Below are positions 1 through 8,117 of a stretch of DNA of 32,972 bases, in pieces. The translations under genes and the position numbers were made by a program. The notes under the pieces were generated by a model. The model saw only the letters and a list, made by a program, of their open reading frames with translations, was not told the DNA's origin and made no database searches. The number at the start of each line of letters is the position of its first letter. The stretch's first letter is position 1. The stretch is from Deltaproteobacteria bacterium (lineage in GTDB: Bacteria > Desulfobacterota > Desulfobacteria > Desulfobacterales > Desulfobacteraceae), in NCBI GenBank assembly GCA_013151635.1, contig JAADHV010000046.1, positions 1-32,972 on the forward strand, given 5' to 3'.

Positions 1-274
1 CATATAACCCTGTGATGACATTCTCCAAATATATTTGACCAAGTGCCGGTAAGAAATATACACAAAGAGCACCAACTATAACTATGCCTGAAACTCCGTA
101 AACAAAATAGCTTTTTACTTTTGCAATAATGGTTATAATTAGATTCAACAGCACAATGGCGCTTATTATCAAAACATAAGATTTTACTATCTCCAGCCGG
201 TATCTTCCTGCAACGGCCAGGGAATTTATCGCAATTATTCCAATAAAGGGTAAATATTTTATGATAAATTTCAT
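1..274 (-). CDS. Small membrane protein, partial (runs off left edge)
   Basis: An open frame starts with ATG at 274 and stays open for 91 codons to the window edge, so the 3' end is missing. A GAGGGG ribosome site lies about 5 bases before the ATG. The visible product begins MKFIIKYLPFIGIIAINSLA and has two further strongly hydrophobic stretches, around residues 33-50 and 60-78, so it is probably an inner-membrane protein with three or more segments. I do not recognise the family. It follows the DUF2141 gene by 13 bases on the same strand and is probably co-transcribed with it from the sigma-54 promoter at 772-787. Confidence 0.6.
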   Translation of the reverse strand, partial: MKFIIKYLPFIGIIAINSLAVAGRYRLEIVKSYVLIISAIVLLNLIITIIAKVKSYFVYGVSGIVIVGALCVYFLPALGQIYLENVITGLY

Positions 275-287
275 ATTGCCCCTCTTT

Positions 288-722
288 TTAATATTCCATC
301 TTGATTTTTATCGTTTTATCCCCACCAAGTTGGAATGAAGCATCTTTAAAATCAGGTGGTGTACCCATAACACCGAACACATTATTAGAGAATGCATACC
401 CTTCCGTGGGAATTCCGAAAAAATTTTTATCAAATTTCAAATTAGAATTTGTATCGTGAAAAATACCTATTGCATAGGTGCCAAAAACAACATCTTTAAA
501 CGTGCAGGCAATAGTTTTGCCGGTCACTTTAACATCCATTCCCTTGTATTCCTTTCCTTTATCAGGAAAGCCTTCTTCATTTGAGTACACTCCGATTGAA
601 ATTAATCCTTTTGGGTCGTTAATGTCAGAAACTTCAACAGTGATAGTTCCTGTTTGAGCGGACGCCTGTGAAACAAAGAAAAGAGTAATAAAAATAATAA
701 GTAGCTGATTAAATTTTTTCAT
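288..722 (-). CDS. DUF2141 family secreted protein
   Basis: The 144-residue product has a Sec signal peptide (residues 1 to about 22, MKKFNQ, a hydrophobic core, then SQASAQ). The mature part matches the pattern of the DUF2141 family: an all-beta protein starting TGTITVEVSDI, with a central GTYAIGIFHDTNSNLKFD segment and a FGIPTEGYAFSNN segment. The function of this family is not established; it is exported to the periplasm or surface. AAGGAG lies 10 bases before the ATG. The gene heads a two-gene unit with the membrane protein ending off the left edge. A clear -24/-12 promoter sits 50 bases upstream, and a tandem palindrome shared with the livK promoter lies about 200 bases further up, so it is probably induced together with the liv operon. 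Family call fairly sure; role unknown. Confidence 0.85.
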   Translation of the reverse strand: MKKFNQLLIIFITLFFVSQASAQTGTITVEVSDINDPKGLISIGVYSNEEGFPDKGKEYKGMDVKVTGKTIACTFKDVVFGTYAIGIFHDTNSNLKFDKNFFGIPTEGYAFSNNVFGVMGTPPDFKDASFQLGGDKTIKIKMEY

Positions 723-771
723 GCTAAAATTCTCCTTTAATATTATAAAAAATTAAGTATTTTTATTAATT

Positions 772-787
772 TGCAATTTACTTGCCA
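772..787 (-). promoter_or_regulatory. Predicted sigma-54 (-24/-12) promoter of the DUF2141 gene
   Basis: The minus strand reads TGGCAAGTAAATTGCA, against the sigma-54 consensus TGGCAC-N5-TTGCW: one mismatch, with the essential GG and GC separated by exactly 10 bases. It ends 50 bases before the start codon at 722, almost the same geometry as the livK promoter. No experimental support is visible. Confidence 0.7.
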
Positions 788-967
788 GTATAGACAGATT
801 ATACTTCTCGGAGCATAAATGATTGAAAATACAAAGTATTTCTAAAAAATATAGATAGAATCCAACAATTTTCCAAAAAAATATATGCATAATAAATTGT
901 ATAAAATGTTCAACGCATTTGCTTGCATGAGAAGGAATCCATTGTAATCTATTATGATATCAAAAAA

Positions 968-1005
968 ATGAATAGAATCTTATACATATATAAAGTTTTA
1001 TACAT
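968..1005. promoter_or_regulatory. Tandem near-palindromic sites, probable activator binding sites
   Basis: Two overlapping 20-bp near-palindromes, at 968-987 (ATGAATAGAATCTTATACAT) and 986-1005 (ATATATAAAGTTTTATACAT), match the perfect palindrome at 8224-8243 at 17/20 and 16/20 positions. They lie about 210-235 bases upstream of the predicted start of the DUF2141 transcript, a usual distance for a sigma-54 enhancer site. The rest of the 302-base spacer (723-1024) is A/T-rich and holds no gene I can see. Assignment to the regulator at 8336-9730 is inference. Confidence 0.5.
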
Positions 1006-1024
1006 AATTAATTGTGCTTAATAT

Positions 1025-1303
1025 TTATCCACCGCCAACCATTAAAAAAAAGGTTATTTTTTCTCCTTTAATCAATGCATCTGACGGTGCTTTAAGAATC
1101 CGTCCATTTCCGGAAACAAGAATCGGCCCCTTAAATACTTTTTTCTCATGATTCCATAATTGCCCGGGCATGTTTGAACCGAACCTACGATCGATATCAA
1201 GTAAAAGTGCAGCATAATCAGCATTCGTCGGGAGATCGATTATGCTGCTGCTTACACCTGTCCATCCTGCTAGGATGCCATGAAAATGAACCTTGACTTT
1301 CAT
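1025..1303 (-). CDS. MoaD/ThiS-family ubiquitin-like protein
   Basis: The 92-residue protein has a beta-grasp layout and ends in MVGGG, the C-terminal Gly-Gly tail that MoaD and ThiS proteins use for adenylation and thiocarboxylation. Its start overlaps the stop of the preceding reading frame (TAATG), so it is translationally coupled to it. That frame is the C-terminal tail of an aldehyde:ferredoxin oxidoreductase. AOR genes are often followed by a MoaD-like gene, which is thought to serve the tungsten- or molybdenum-pterin cofactor. This copy has therefore probably lost its partner enzyme locally and may survive by acting with another AOR elsewhere. It is the last gene of the liv operon. Family clear; specific role uncertain. 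Confidence 0.85.
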   Translation of the reverse strand: MKVKVHFHGILAGWTGVSSSIIDLPTNADYAALLLDIDRRFGSNMPGQLWNHEKKVFKGPILVSGNGRILKAPSDALIKGEKITFFLMVGGG

Positions 1304-1425
1304 TATTTATACAAGTCTGCAGCTACGTGATCGAGGCCCGGCTTCACCAGTTTCTCCCTGGACGGCTTGCCTGTTTCCCAATCCCATTTTCTATAGTCAT
1401 AATATTCTTTAAGCATACTTTCCAT
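1303..1425 (-). pseudogene. Remnant of aldehyde:ferredoxin oxidoreductase (C-terminal 40 codons)
   Basis: An open frame of 40 codons sits between livF and the MoaD-like gene. It starts ATG at 1425 with no ribosome site and reads MESMLKEYYDYRKWDWETGK, then PSREKLVKPGLDHVAADLYK. This is the characteristic C-terminus of the tungsten-containing AOR family (a YY...R.WD...G.P.REKL..LGL pattern). The usual 560 or more preceding residues, including the cofactor and 4Fe-4S sites, are missing. The frame is the same as livF, separated from its stop by five codons. It therefore looks like the stump left after a deletion or insertion event placed livF against the tail of an AOR gene. The stop is coupled to the MoaD-like start. 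A genuine 40-residue peptide is possible but less likely. Confidence 0.75.
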
Positions 1426-1440
1426 TAAAAATATTGATAT

Positions 1441-2190
1441 TTATAATCCAAGATAAGTTTTTCGAATTACCTCATTTTTTAATAGTTGACTTCCCGTTCC
1501 TTCAGCAATAATTTTACCTGAGGAGAGGACATAATTTCGAGTAGTCATATTAAACACACTGCAGACCTCCTGTTCAACAACCAACACGGTAACACCTTGG
1601 TCACAGATTTCCTTGATTTTATTAAACACCTCTTCTCTCATGATCGGAGCCAAACCAGTTGAGGGTTCATCAATACAAAGCAGTTTTGGCTGAGACATTA
1701 GAGCCCTTCCAATAGCGAGCATCTGCTGCTCCCCGCCGGACAGGGTCCCTGATATCTGATTTTTTCGTTCCTTGAGTCTTGGAAATATTTGATAGGTATT
1801 TTCAAGATTGGTTTGCACTCTGTCTTTATCCTTTTCCAGAAATGCCCCTGCATAAAGGTTCTCTTTAACCGTCATTTCACGAAATGGACGTCGCCTTTCA
1901 GGGCAGTGGATAAAACCTCTTTTAACAATGTTATGTGCCTCGATATTTTCAATATATTCTCCATTAAAAAGGACATTACCACTAATGGAAATATCACCTT
2001 CAGGTGTACCTCTCTGGACTTTTTTCTCCCACTGAACAAGACCACTGATAGCCCGAAGCAGGGTTGATTTACCAGCCCCGTTGGGACCTACCAGGCTAAC
2101 CAGTTCACCTTGGTCAACATTCAGATTTACATTATTGATAATCATAGCTTTACCGTAACAAACAGTCAGATTGGTGATCTCTAACAGCAT
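1441..2190 (-). CDS. livF: Branched-chain-amino-acid-type ABC transporter ATPase LivF
   Basis: This 249-residue ATP-binding subunit energises Liv-type import at the cytoplasmic face of the membrane. Walker A is GPNGAGKST (35-43), the ABC signature LSGGEQQ (150-156), and Walker B LLCIDEP (170-176), followed by the LivF-typical STGLAP. An insertion around residues 53-67 (WEKKVQRGTPEGD) is a little longer than usual. It follows livG by three bases, with AAAGGAG overlapping the end of livG. Substrate cannot be read from an ATPase; the acyl-CoA ligase in the same operon suggests an organic acid rather than leucine. The family assignment is secure. Confidence 0.93.
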   Translation of the reverse strand: MLLEITNLTVCYGKAMIINNVNLNVDQGELVSLVGPNGAGKSTLLRAISGLVQWEKKVQRGTPEGDISISGNVLFNGEYIENIEAHNIVKRGFIHCPERRRPFREMTVKENLYAGAFLEKDKDRVQTNLENTYQIFPRLKERKNQISGTLSGGEQQMLAIGRALMSQPKLLCIDEPSTGLAPIMREEVFNKIKEICDQGVTVLVVEQEVCSVFNMTTRNYVLSSGKIIAEGTGSQLLKNEVIRKTYLGL

Positions 2191-2193
2191 AGA

Positions 2194-2961
2194 TTAAAGG
2201 GCTCCTTTCCCCAGGTAACATTCTATCACTTCTTTATTATTAACCAATTCTTTAGGGGCACATTCAGTAACTGTTTCGCCATAGTTCAGCACAATAATTC
2301 TATCTGCCATTTTCATCAATTGCTGAAGTTTATGCTCAACAATAATCATGGCCGGGCCTTCACTATGGAGCCTGCCGAATCGTCCGCCTTTGTGCAGCCT
2401 CTTTATGGACTTGGCCATAAGTTCGGTTTCTGCGGGACTTAATCCGCCAAAAGGTTCATCCAGAAGAATAAGTTCCGGTTCAGTTGCTATGGCTCTTGCA
2501 ACTTCAAGTCGTTTTAAATCCCCTTGAGAAAGAGTTGAGGCCTTTTCCAAAGCCATATCAGATATTCCGGCAAATTCTAAGAAATCCATGGCCTTAGCTT
2601 CAATGCGCTTGACCCATTCTCCTCGTTTCATGGCTCGTGGAGACATACATGAAGTCATAACATTGGCGATAATCGGCAGCCTTCGAAAAGGTCTCATATT
2701 CTGAAAAGTGAAGGAAATTCCCAGGTTGACGATATCCCAGGTTTTCAATCCGTTTATCTTTTGATTCTTAAATTTAATTTCACCTGAATCAGGTTCCAAA
2801 ATACCTGATATGAGTTTGATTAATGTACTCTTTCCAGCTCCATTTGGGCCGATAAGACCGATAATATCATCACTGTTCATTTTAAAACTTATGTCGTAGA
2901 CTGCTTTTAACCCCCCAAAGGACTTAGTGACTGAACTTAACTCTAAAATATGTGACGGCAT
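2194..2961 (-). CDS. livG: Branched-chain-amino-acid-type ABC transporter ATPase LivG
   Basis: The 255-residue second ATPase of the importer has Walker A GPNGAGKST (38-46), signature LSQGD (144-148) in place of the more usual LSYGQ, and Walker B ELILLDEP (163-170) followed by FGGLSP. The C-terminal part carries IIVEHKL and VLNYGE, typical of LivG. It starts one base after the stop of the acyl-CoA ligase gene; GGAGG for its translation lies inside the end of that gene, so the two are tightly coupled. It should pair with LivF under the LivH-LivM channel. Confidence 0.93.
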   Translation of the reverse strand: MPSHILELSSVTKSFGGLKAVYDISFKMNSDDIIGLIGPNGAGKSTLIKLISGILEPDSGEIKFKNQKINGLKTWDIVNLGISFTFQNMRPFRRLPIIANVMTSCMSPRAMKRGEWVKRIEAKAMDFLEFAGISDMALEKASTLSQGDLKRLEVARAIATEPELILLDEPFGGLSPAETELMAKSIKRLHKGGRFGRLHSEGPAMIIVEHKLQQLMKMADRIIVLNYGETVTECAPKELVNNKEVIECYLGKGAL

Positions 2962-2962
2962 A

Positions 2963-4660
2963 TTACATTACCTCCGACTCATCTCTCAATTCTCGTCGAG
3001 ACACTTTTCCCATATCTGTCTTGGGAAGTTCTCCCCTGAACTCAATAATATCTGGGATCTTATAATGGGCCATGTTTTTTTTGCAAAATGCAGTGATTTC
3101 CTCCGTAGTTATTCTGCCTCGGGCTTCACTATGGAGGACTACATACGCCTTTATCTGATTTCCAACTTTAGGATCAGGTATGCCAACCACACCAGCTGAT
3201 TTAATTTTTGGATGTTTGCAGAGCACCTCTTCAACATGTCTTGCAAAAACTGAATAACCTTTATGCTTAATAAGATCCCGCTTGCGGTCAATGAAATAAA
3301 AATAACCTTCATCATCCATGCACACAAGATCACCAGTTCTAAACCATTTTTCTCCGTCAATGTCTACGAAAGCCCGCTTATTATCATCAGGCCGTTTCCA
3401 GTAACCCTGCATGATGTTTGGACCCTGAAGAATCAATTCACCTACCTCGCCTACTGGCATGAAATCAGAACCATCAGAATCAATAATTGCTGCATTCACA
3501 TTTGGAATAGGAACCCCGAAGGTTCCTGTCTTGGGACGATTATGCGGTGTAATATGACTTACCGATGTAGTTTCAGTCATCCCATATCCTTCCAAAATCC
3601 GTGTACCAGTTCGACGTTCCCATTCTTTAACTGTAGATTCATGAAGAGTATCTGCCCCGGATACAATGATCTTAAGATTTTGCCAGTTCACCCTTGTGGT
3701 CTTGTCATACCCTTTCAAATATTCAAATAAAGCAGGCACACCATAAAAAACAGTTCCTTTATAACGGTCGGTAGCTGCAATAATTTTATGAAAATCAGGA
3801 GTTGTGAACAAAACAATGGTCGCACCCGTTGCAAGACCACTGAGCATCAGCACAACCTGACCATAAATATTGGAAAATGGCAAAAAGGCAATGATAACCT
3901 CTTTTCCTTCTTCTATAAATGGGTAAGGTGCCAGGGCCTGGGCTTGTAAAGAGACCATGTTATAATGTGTCAGTACGGCGGCTTTTGGAAGCCCTGTAGT
4001 TCCTCCAGTGTAAGAAAGCGCTGCAATATCTTTTTTCGGATCAATTAAAATATCGGGTGCAGCAGGGAGATATTTTTTAATGAGATCTTTAAAAAAATAT
4101 ATACTTGAAGATTTAGAGGAATTCATTTTTTTCTTATATGTGTTACCAGCATTGTTTTTTCCAAACAGTTTTTTAAAAACCGGAAGATAATCTTTAATGT
4201 TGCACAACACAACATTATCAAGTTCAATTCCGGTCATCTCTACATTATCATAAAGAATATCTTCACAAATAATGGCTTTGGCTTCACTATTCTCAAGTTG
4301 ATGCTTAACTTCCCTGCTGGTGTAGACCGGACTGACCGGTGTTACTGTCGCCCCAATCTTTAGAATTGCAAAATAACTGATAACATATTGTGGACAGTTT
4401 AAAAGATAAAGAGCCACCGTATTTCCCTTTTTTATTCCAATATCGTGCAGGGCGGCAGCAAATCGATCAATACCCTCTTTTAGTTTTCGGTATGTAATTT
4501 TTTTACCATAAAATATCAAAGCTGCTTTAGACCCATATTTTTTTGCGACAGTATCTAATAACTCTGGTACTGACTTTTGCGGAACATCAAGTTCGTTGGG
4601 AACACCTTCAGCGTAGAATTTCAACCAGGGTTTATTAAGATAAATTTCTTTGATATTCAT
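2963..4660 (-). CDS. AMP-forming acyl-CoA ligase (FadD-like)
   Basis: This 565-residue member of the ANL superfamily activates a carboxylic acid with ATP and CoA. Visible motifs are the phosphate-binding loop YTGGTTGLPK (217-226), GYGMTETT (358-365), WFRTGD (439-444), the hinge DRKRDLIKHKG (458-468) and the C-terminal catalytic lysine K552 in TDMGKVSRREL. A lysine- and serine-rich stretch at 165-200 corresponds to the linker seen in long-chain acyl-CoA ligases. It lies between livM and livG in the transporter operon; GGAG is 8 bases before the ATG. The context suggests it activates the compound brought in by the transporter, for example a fatty, dicarboxylic or aromatic acid. The exact substrate is not decidable here. 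Confidence 0.88.
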   Translation of the reverse strand: MNIKEIYLNKPWLKFYAEGVPNELDVPQKSVPELLDTVAKKYGSKAALIFYGKKITYRKLKEGIDRFAAALHDIGIKKGNTVALYLLNCPQYVISYFAILKIGATVTPVSPVYTSREVKHQLENSEAKAIICEDILYDNVEMTGIELDNVVLCNIKDYLPVFKKLFGKNNAGNTYKKKMNSSKSSSIYFFKDLIKKYLPAAPDILIDPKKDIAALSYTGGTTGLPKAAVLTHYNMVSLQAQALAPYPFIEEGKEVIIAFLPFSNIYGQVVLMLSGLATGATIVLFTTPDFHKIIAATDRYKGTVFYGVPALFEYLKGYDKTTRVNWQNLKIIVSGADTLHESTVKEWERRTGTRILEGYGMTETTSVSHITPHNRPKTGTFGVPIPNVNAAIIDSDGSDFMPVGEVGELILQGPNIMQGYWKRPDDNKRAFVDIDGEKWFRTGDLVCMDDEGYFYFIDRKRDLIKHKGYSVFARHVEEVLCKHPKIKSAGVVGIPDPKVGNQIKAYVVLHSEARGRITTEEITAFCKKNMAHYKIPDIIEFRGELPKTDMGKVSRRELRDESEVM

Positions 4661-4743
4661 TTTTTATCTCCATTATTATTTTTATTTCCGTATTGTTTTT
4701 TTAACTTGAGATTATGAAATAATTCGATTAGTGTAAGCTAATA

Positions 4744-5778
4744 TTAACCCAGTGTTGCAGTACAGATACGGCATGTTTTCCTAAAGCTGATATTCTTTTT
4801 TTTGCACCTTGGACACTCTTTTTCAACCTGATCCCGAAGCCAGGGAAGAAGGCCTTTTGGCATATAAAGCAGAATAAATATGATGATAAAAGAAAAAATC
4901 AGCATTCTAAACTCCGGCCAGAACCGGAAAAACTCCATTATGGGAAAGAGAATAAATACAGCTCCCGCAGACCCCCATATAGTGGCTATCCCACCGAAAA
5001 CACCCCAAATGACTACCTGAAAGGATAGTGCCACTTCTAAAGTTGAAGGCCCTGTTATCCTCATGAAATGTGCATAGAGGCCACCTGCAATGCCTGCGAA
5101 AAAGGCACTAAGACAAAATGCCATGATTTTATAACGTGTAGTATTGATTCCAGAAGCTCTTAAAGCAATTTCGTCTTCACGAATGGCATGTAATAAAATT
5201 CCAAATTTGGAGGAAGTAAGTTTCCACATCGTAGCAATGGAAAGAAGCATACTTACTGCTACAATATAATATGTACCAATTCTGGAACGGCAAATGCGAT
5301 CCAAACCGGAAATCCCCAGCTCTCCTCCGGTAATATCCGGAAATGCATGGACAATTCCAAGAAGGATAATTGGAAAGGATAATGTTGTCAGCGCAAGATA
5401 AGTTCCGCGAAGCCTCAAGCACGGAATACCTATTATGAGCCCTGCAACAACAGATGCTAATGCACCAATTGGGATGCTTGCCCAGGGTGGAAAGTGAAGG
5501 TGCCGATTTAAAAGTGCGGCAGCATAGGCTGACACCCCGAAAAAAAAGGCATGGCCAAAGCTCATTTGACCTGTAAAACCAGACAGAAGATCCCAACTGG
5601 CAGTAAAAATGGCATAGATACATGCCAATATTATAATTCGTAACAGATACGGATCATTGGAAACTACAGGCAGACAAATGATAGCGACAATGAAAAAGAA
5701 TACCAGCATGCGACTGGGTAAAACCAATACATCATTCTTAATAATCGAATAAAGTGTTTTAGTATAATAAGCAATCAT
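4744..5778 (-). CDS. livM: Liv-type ABC transporter permease LivM with C-terminal Cys4 zinc-ribbon-like tail
   Basis: The 344-residue membrane subunit has about nine to ten hydrophobic segments and the LivM signature region (GQMSFGHAFFFGVSAYAAA, and later AIREDEIALRASGIN, the ATPase-contacting loop). It forms the channel with LivH. Unusually, after the last segment (YMPKGLLPWLRDQ) the protein carries a basic tail with two cysteine pairs, C322-x2-C325 and C336-x2-C339. This resembles a small zinc-ribbon and is not a standard part of LivM. It would face the cytoplasm. The gene starts 9 bases after livH; the stretch 4661-4743 between it and the ligase gene is an A/T-rich spacer with no visible terminator. 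Confidence 0.92.
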   Translation of the reverse strand: MIAYYTKTLYSIIKNDVLVLPSRMLVFFFIVAIICLPVVSNDPYLLRIIILACIYAIFTASWDLLSGFTGQMSFGHAFFFGVSAYAAALLNRHLHFPPWASIPIGALASVVAGLIIGIPCLRLRGTYLALTTLSFPIILLGIVHAFPDITGGELGISGLDRICRSRIGTYYIVAVSMLLSIATMWKLTSSKFGILLHAIREDEIALRASGINTTRYKIMAFCLSAFFAGIAGGLYAHFMRITGPSTLEVALSFQVVIWGVFGGIATIWGSAGAVFILFPIMEFFRFWPEFRMLIFSFIIIFILLYMPKGLLPWLRDQVEKECPRCKKKNISFRKTCRICTATLG

Positions 5779-5787
5779 TTTTTTACA

Positions 5788-6657
5788 TTACCTTTCTTCC
5801 TCAAAAGTGACCCCGAAAAGGCCATCAGGACGTAACAAAAGGACAAACACCATAATAGATAAGGCCACAGAACCTTTTAAAAATGCACCCATTGGGATAA
5901 GAAAAACCACCAAGGCTTCCGCAAATCCTAAAATATAAGCACCGATAAAACTTCCTTTGACGCTTCCCATCCCTCCTAAAACAACCGCAGCCATTGTCAT
6001 AACCAGAGGGTGCAACCACATATGAGGATGAACAACAGATAGAGGGACAACAACTGCGCCTGTAAAAGCGGCCAGGGCCACTGAAACTGCCATGGTCATC
6101 ATTGCAATACCTTTTTCATTCATGCCCATCAAATTTGCCACTTCTCTGTCCTGGGAAGTGGCTCTGATAGCAAGACCCATCCGTGTCTTTTTAAGAAATA
6201 TCCAAACAGCAGCGAGAACGAGAGGAGCCATGGCAATGATCAATAATTGCTGATAAGCCACACGAATACCAGCGATTTCCATATTTCCTGTAACCAAATA
6301 TGGCAGACTTTGAAAAACACCTCCAAAAAAAAGGAGCATTGTTTCCTGAAAAGACATTGCCAGAGCAACAGTAGCTATTAATACAGCGGCTTCATGCTCA
6401 CGTAGTGGATCAATAATAATTTTAAAAATTATCAATCCAAGCAAAACAGTAAGAATAATGGTCACCATCATGGCAGCAAAAGGGTTTAATCCTAAAATAT
6501 TTGTGCAAAGGAAAATACAATAGGACGCTACCATAAAAAAGGCTGTATGGGCAATATTGACAATACGTGCCACACCAAAAACAAGGGAAAATCCAATAGC
6601 TAAAAGGGCATAGGTGCTTCCATTAATCAGAGAGCTTATGATGATGTTGAATATCAT
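5788..6657 (-). CDS. livH: Liv-type ABC transporter permease LivH
   Basis: The 289-residue integral membrane subunit begins IISSLINGSTYALLAIGFSL, the typical LivH N-terminus, and contains the EAA-like loop ATSQDREVANLMGMN (about 167-181) that contacts the ATPases, followed by VVLGGMGSVKGSFIGAYILG. No strong ribosome site is visible before the ATG at 6657. It lies downstream of the binding-protein gene across a 92-base spacer containing a hairpin, so it is probably expressed below the level of LivK. Partner of LivM. Confidence 0.93.
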   Translation of the reverse strand: MIFNIIISSLINGSTYALLAIGFSLVFGVARIVNIAHTAFFMVASYCIFLCTNILGLNPFAAMMVTIILTVLLGLIIFKIIIDPLREHEAAVLIATVALAMSFQETMLLFFGGVFQSLPYLVTGNMEIAGIRVAYQQLLIIAMAPLVLAAVWIFLKKTRMGLAIRATSQDREVANLMGMNEKGIAMMTMAVSVALAAFTGAVVVPLSVVHPHMWLHPLVMTMAAVVLGGMGSVKGSFIGAYILGFAEALVVFLIPMGAFLKGSVALSIMVFVLLLRPDGLFGVTFEEER

Positions 6658-6683
6658 AATAGTTTATCCGATTTTTTTAGTTA

Positions 6684-6728
6684 AAAATCCTTCTCCATAA
6701 AGTTGTTTATTTAACGGAGAAGAATTTT
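6684..6728 (-). terminator. Hairpin between livK and livH, probable attenuator
   Basis: On the minus strand CTTCTCC (6696-6690) and GGAGAAG (6722-6716) can pair; the stem extends with one mismatch into an A/T part (AAAAT with ATTTT) and is followed by a run of U. Its position directly after the periplasmic binding-protein gene and before the permeases fits partial termination that yields more binding protein than channel. Confidence 0.55.
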
Positions 6729-6749
6729 GCATTTAAATAGTAAAAAAGG

Positions 6750-8045
6750 CTATTTTTTATATTTTTCAATCATCCATGGCGGAAGCTTAAACGGTGCAAT
6801 CCCTTTATAGGTTAAAGGGGGTGCTTCTTTTGAGGCTCGCCACTGATTAGGCCAGACACCTAAAAGCTTTCCGTCCTGCCACTGAACTCCAAGACTTGTA
6901 ATAAAACCAGGTCCCCACTTGACATCATGGCTTTTATTAAAACTTATACGTCCACCAGGGCCTATTTCGTCATACCTTTCAATTTCCGGTATTACTTTGT
7001 CCGAATCAAGGGTTCCTGCATTTTCTATGCTTTGTTTCAGAATTTTAACAGCATTGTAAGTTCCAGCGGTATATGTGGGAATTTCGCCGAATCTTTTAAT
7101 GTATCTATTTAGGTACGGTTTAGTTAATTCATTGTATTCCACATTTCTGGCATGAGAACTTATCGTCATCACATAATTTCCATTACCTTTTGTAGTCTCC
7201 CAGAAAGTTTCCTTGGAAGCTTCTATATTTATTCCTACCATCACTGCCGGAATTTTAAGTTCACCCGCTTGTTTGGCAAAAGTAATTCCCGATGATGCCG
7301 TCAAGAGAGTAAAAATGATATGTGCGCCGGATTTCTGAATGGCTGCAAGCTCAGCGACCATGTCAGTAGCGGTTTGTGAAGGTCTCCAGGCGCCGACCAC
7401 TTCCATTCCCATCTTTGGAAGATTTGCCTTGGCGGCCCCTATAATACGTTCAACCCAAACCTGTTTTTCCCCCACAATGGCCACCTTAGGTTTTGCAATC
7501 CCAAGTTCCTTTCTAATCGTTGTCGCTACCATGTGCAGGAAGGCAAAATTTGTTTTGACAAGATAGATGTTATTTTGGGGGGTGACCCGGAACCAGTATT
7601 TGTATGTATCATAATCTTTCTCAACACGGTCGCAGAGGATTTTGGAAGCAGCACCGCATCCAAGAAATATTTTTTTATAATCTGAGGCAATATCCTGCAT
7701 GGCTAATACTGCTTCTGTTCTAAAACCACCAACAATGAAGTCTGCTTTGTCATAAGCAATCACTCGCTCCATGGCACTGGCAGCATCTGTTATGCTTATG
7801 AATTCATTAGAGTCCGCCTTGATCAGTTTGATTTTCATCTTTTTATTGCCTGCTTGAATACCACCATTGGCATTAATCTCATCGGCAGCCATTAGAGCGC
7901 CATTCCATTGCCCCTGCCCCTGTGTAAAATTCATGGGACCAATGACACCAATTTTGATTTCTTTTGCTGCCCAGGTGTTTATCGCCGTAAACAAAATCAA
8001 ACATACACTCAAGCAGACTCGTGTGAAAAGCCTCATCTTTTTCAT
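6750..8045 (-). CDS. livK: Liv-type periplasmic substrate-binding protein (LivK-like)
   Basis: The 431-residue protein starts at the ATG at 8045, which has AAAGGAA about 9 bases upstream and opens a proper signal peptide (MKKMRLFTRV, hydrophobic core, cleavage near AWA-AK). A longer in-frame start at 8141 is rejected because it would overlie the sigma-54 promoter. The mature part begins KEIKIGVIGPMNFTQGQGQW and has the type I periplasmic binding fold with IGGFR and GGRISFNKSHD segments. It captures the substrate in the periplasm for LivHMGF. It is the first gene of the operon, and its promoter is a clear -24/-12 element 57 bases upstream. The sequence departs from classic leucine-binding proteins, so the ligand is open. 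Confidence 0.9.
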   Translation of the reverse strand: MKKMRLFTRVCLSVCLILFTAINTWAAKEIKIGVIGPMNFTQGQGQWNGALMAADEINANGGIQAGNKKMKIKLIKADSNEFISITDAASAMERVIAYDKADFIVGGFRTEAVLAMQDIASDYKKIFLGCGAASKILCDRVEKDYDTYKYWFRVTPQNNIYLVKTNFAFLHMVATTIRKELGIAKPKVAIVGEKQVWVERIIGAAKANLPKMGMEVVGAWRPSQTATDMVAELAAIQKSGAHIIFTLLTASSGITFAKQAGELKIPAVMVGINIEASKETFWETTKGNGNYVMTISSHARNVEYNELTKPYLNRYIKRFGEIPTYTAGTYNAVKILKQSIENAGTLDSDKVIPEIERYDEIGPGGRISFNKSHDVKWGPGFITSLGVQWQDGKLLGVWPNQWRASKEAPPLTYKGIAPFKLPPWMIEKYKK

Positions 8046-8101
8046 GATTTTTTTTCCTTTATTATAGAAATTATTCTCTACTGCCACCCATTTAAGACAG
8101 G

Positions 8102-8117
8102 AGCAAATTATGTACCA
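8102..8117 (-). promoter_or_regulatory. Predicted sigma-54 (-24/-12) promoter of the liv operon
   Basis: The minus strand reads TGGTACATAATTTGCT, matching TGGYAC-N5-TTGCW fully, with GG and GC 10 bases apart. The predicted start of transcription is near 8090, about 45 bases before the livK ATG. A sigma-54 activator gene lies directly upstream, and palindromic sites are at about -140 and -240. Confidence 0.75.
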
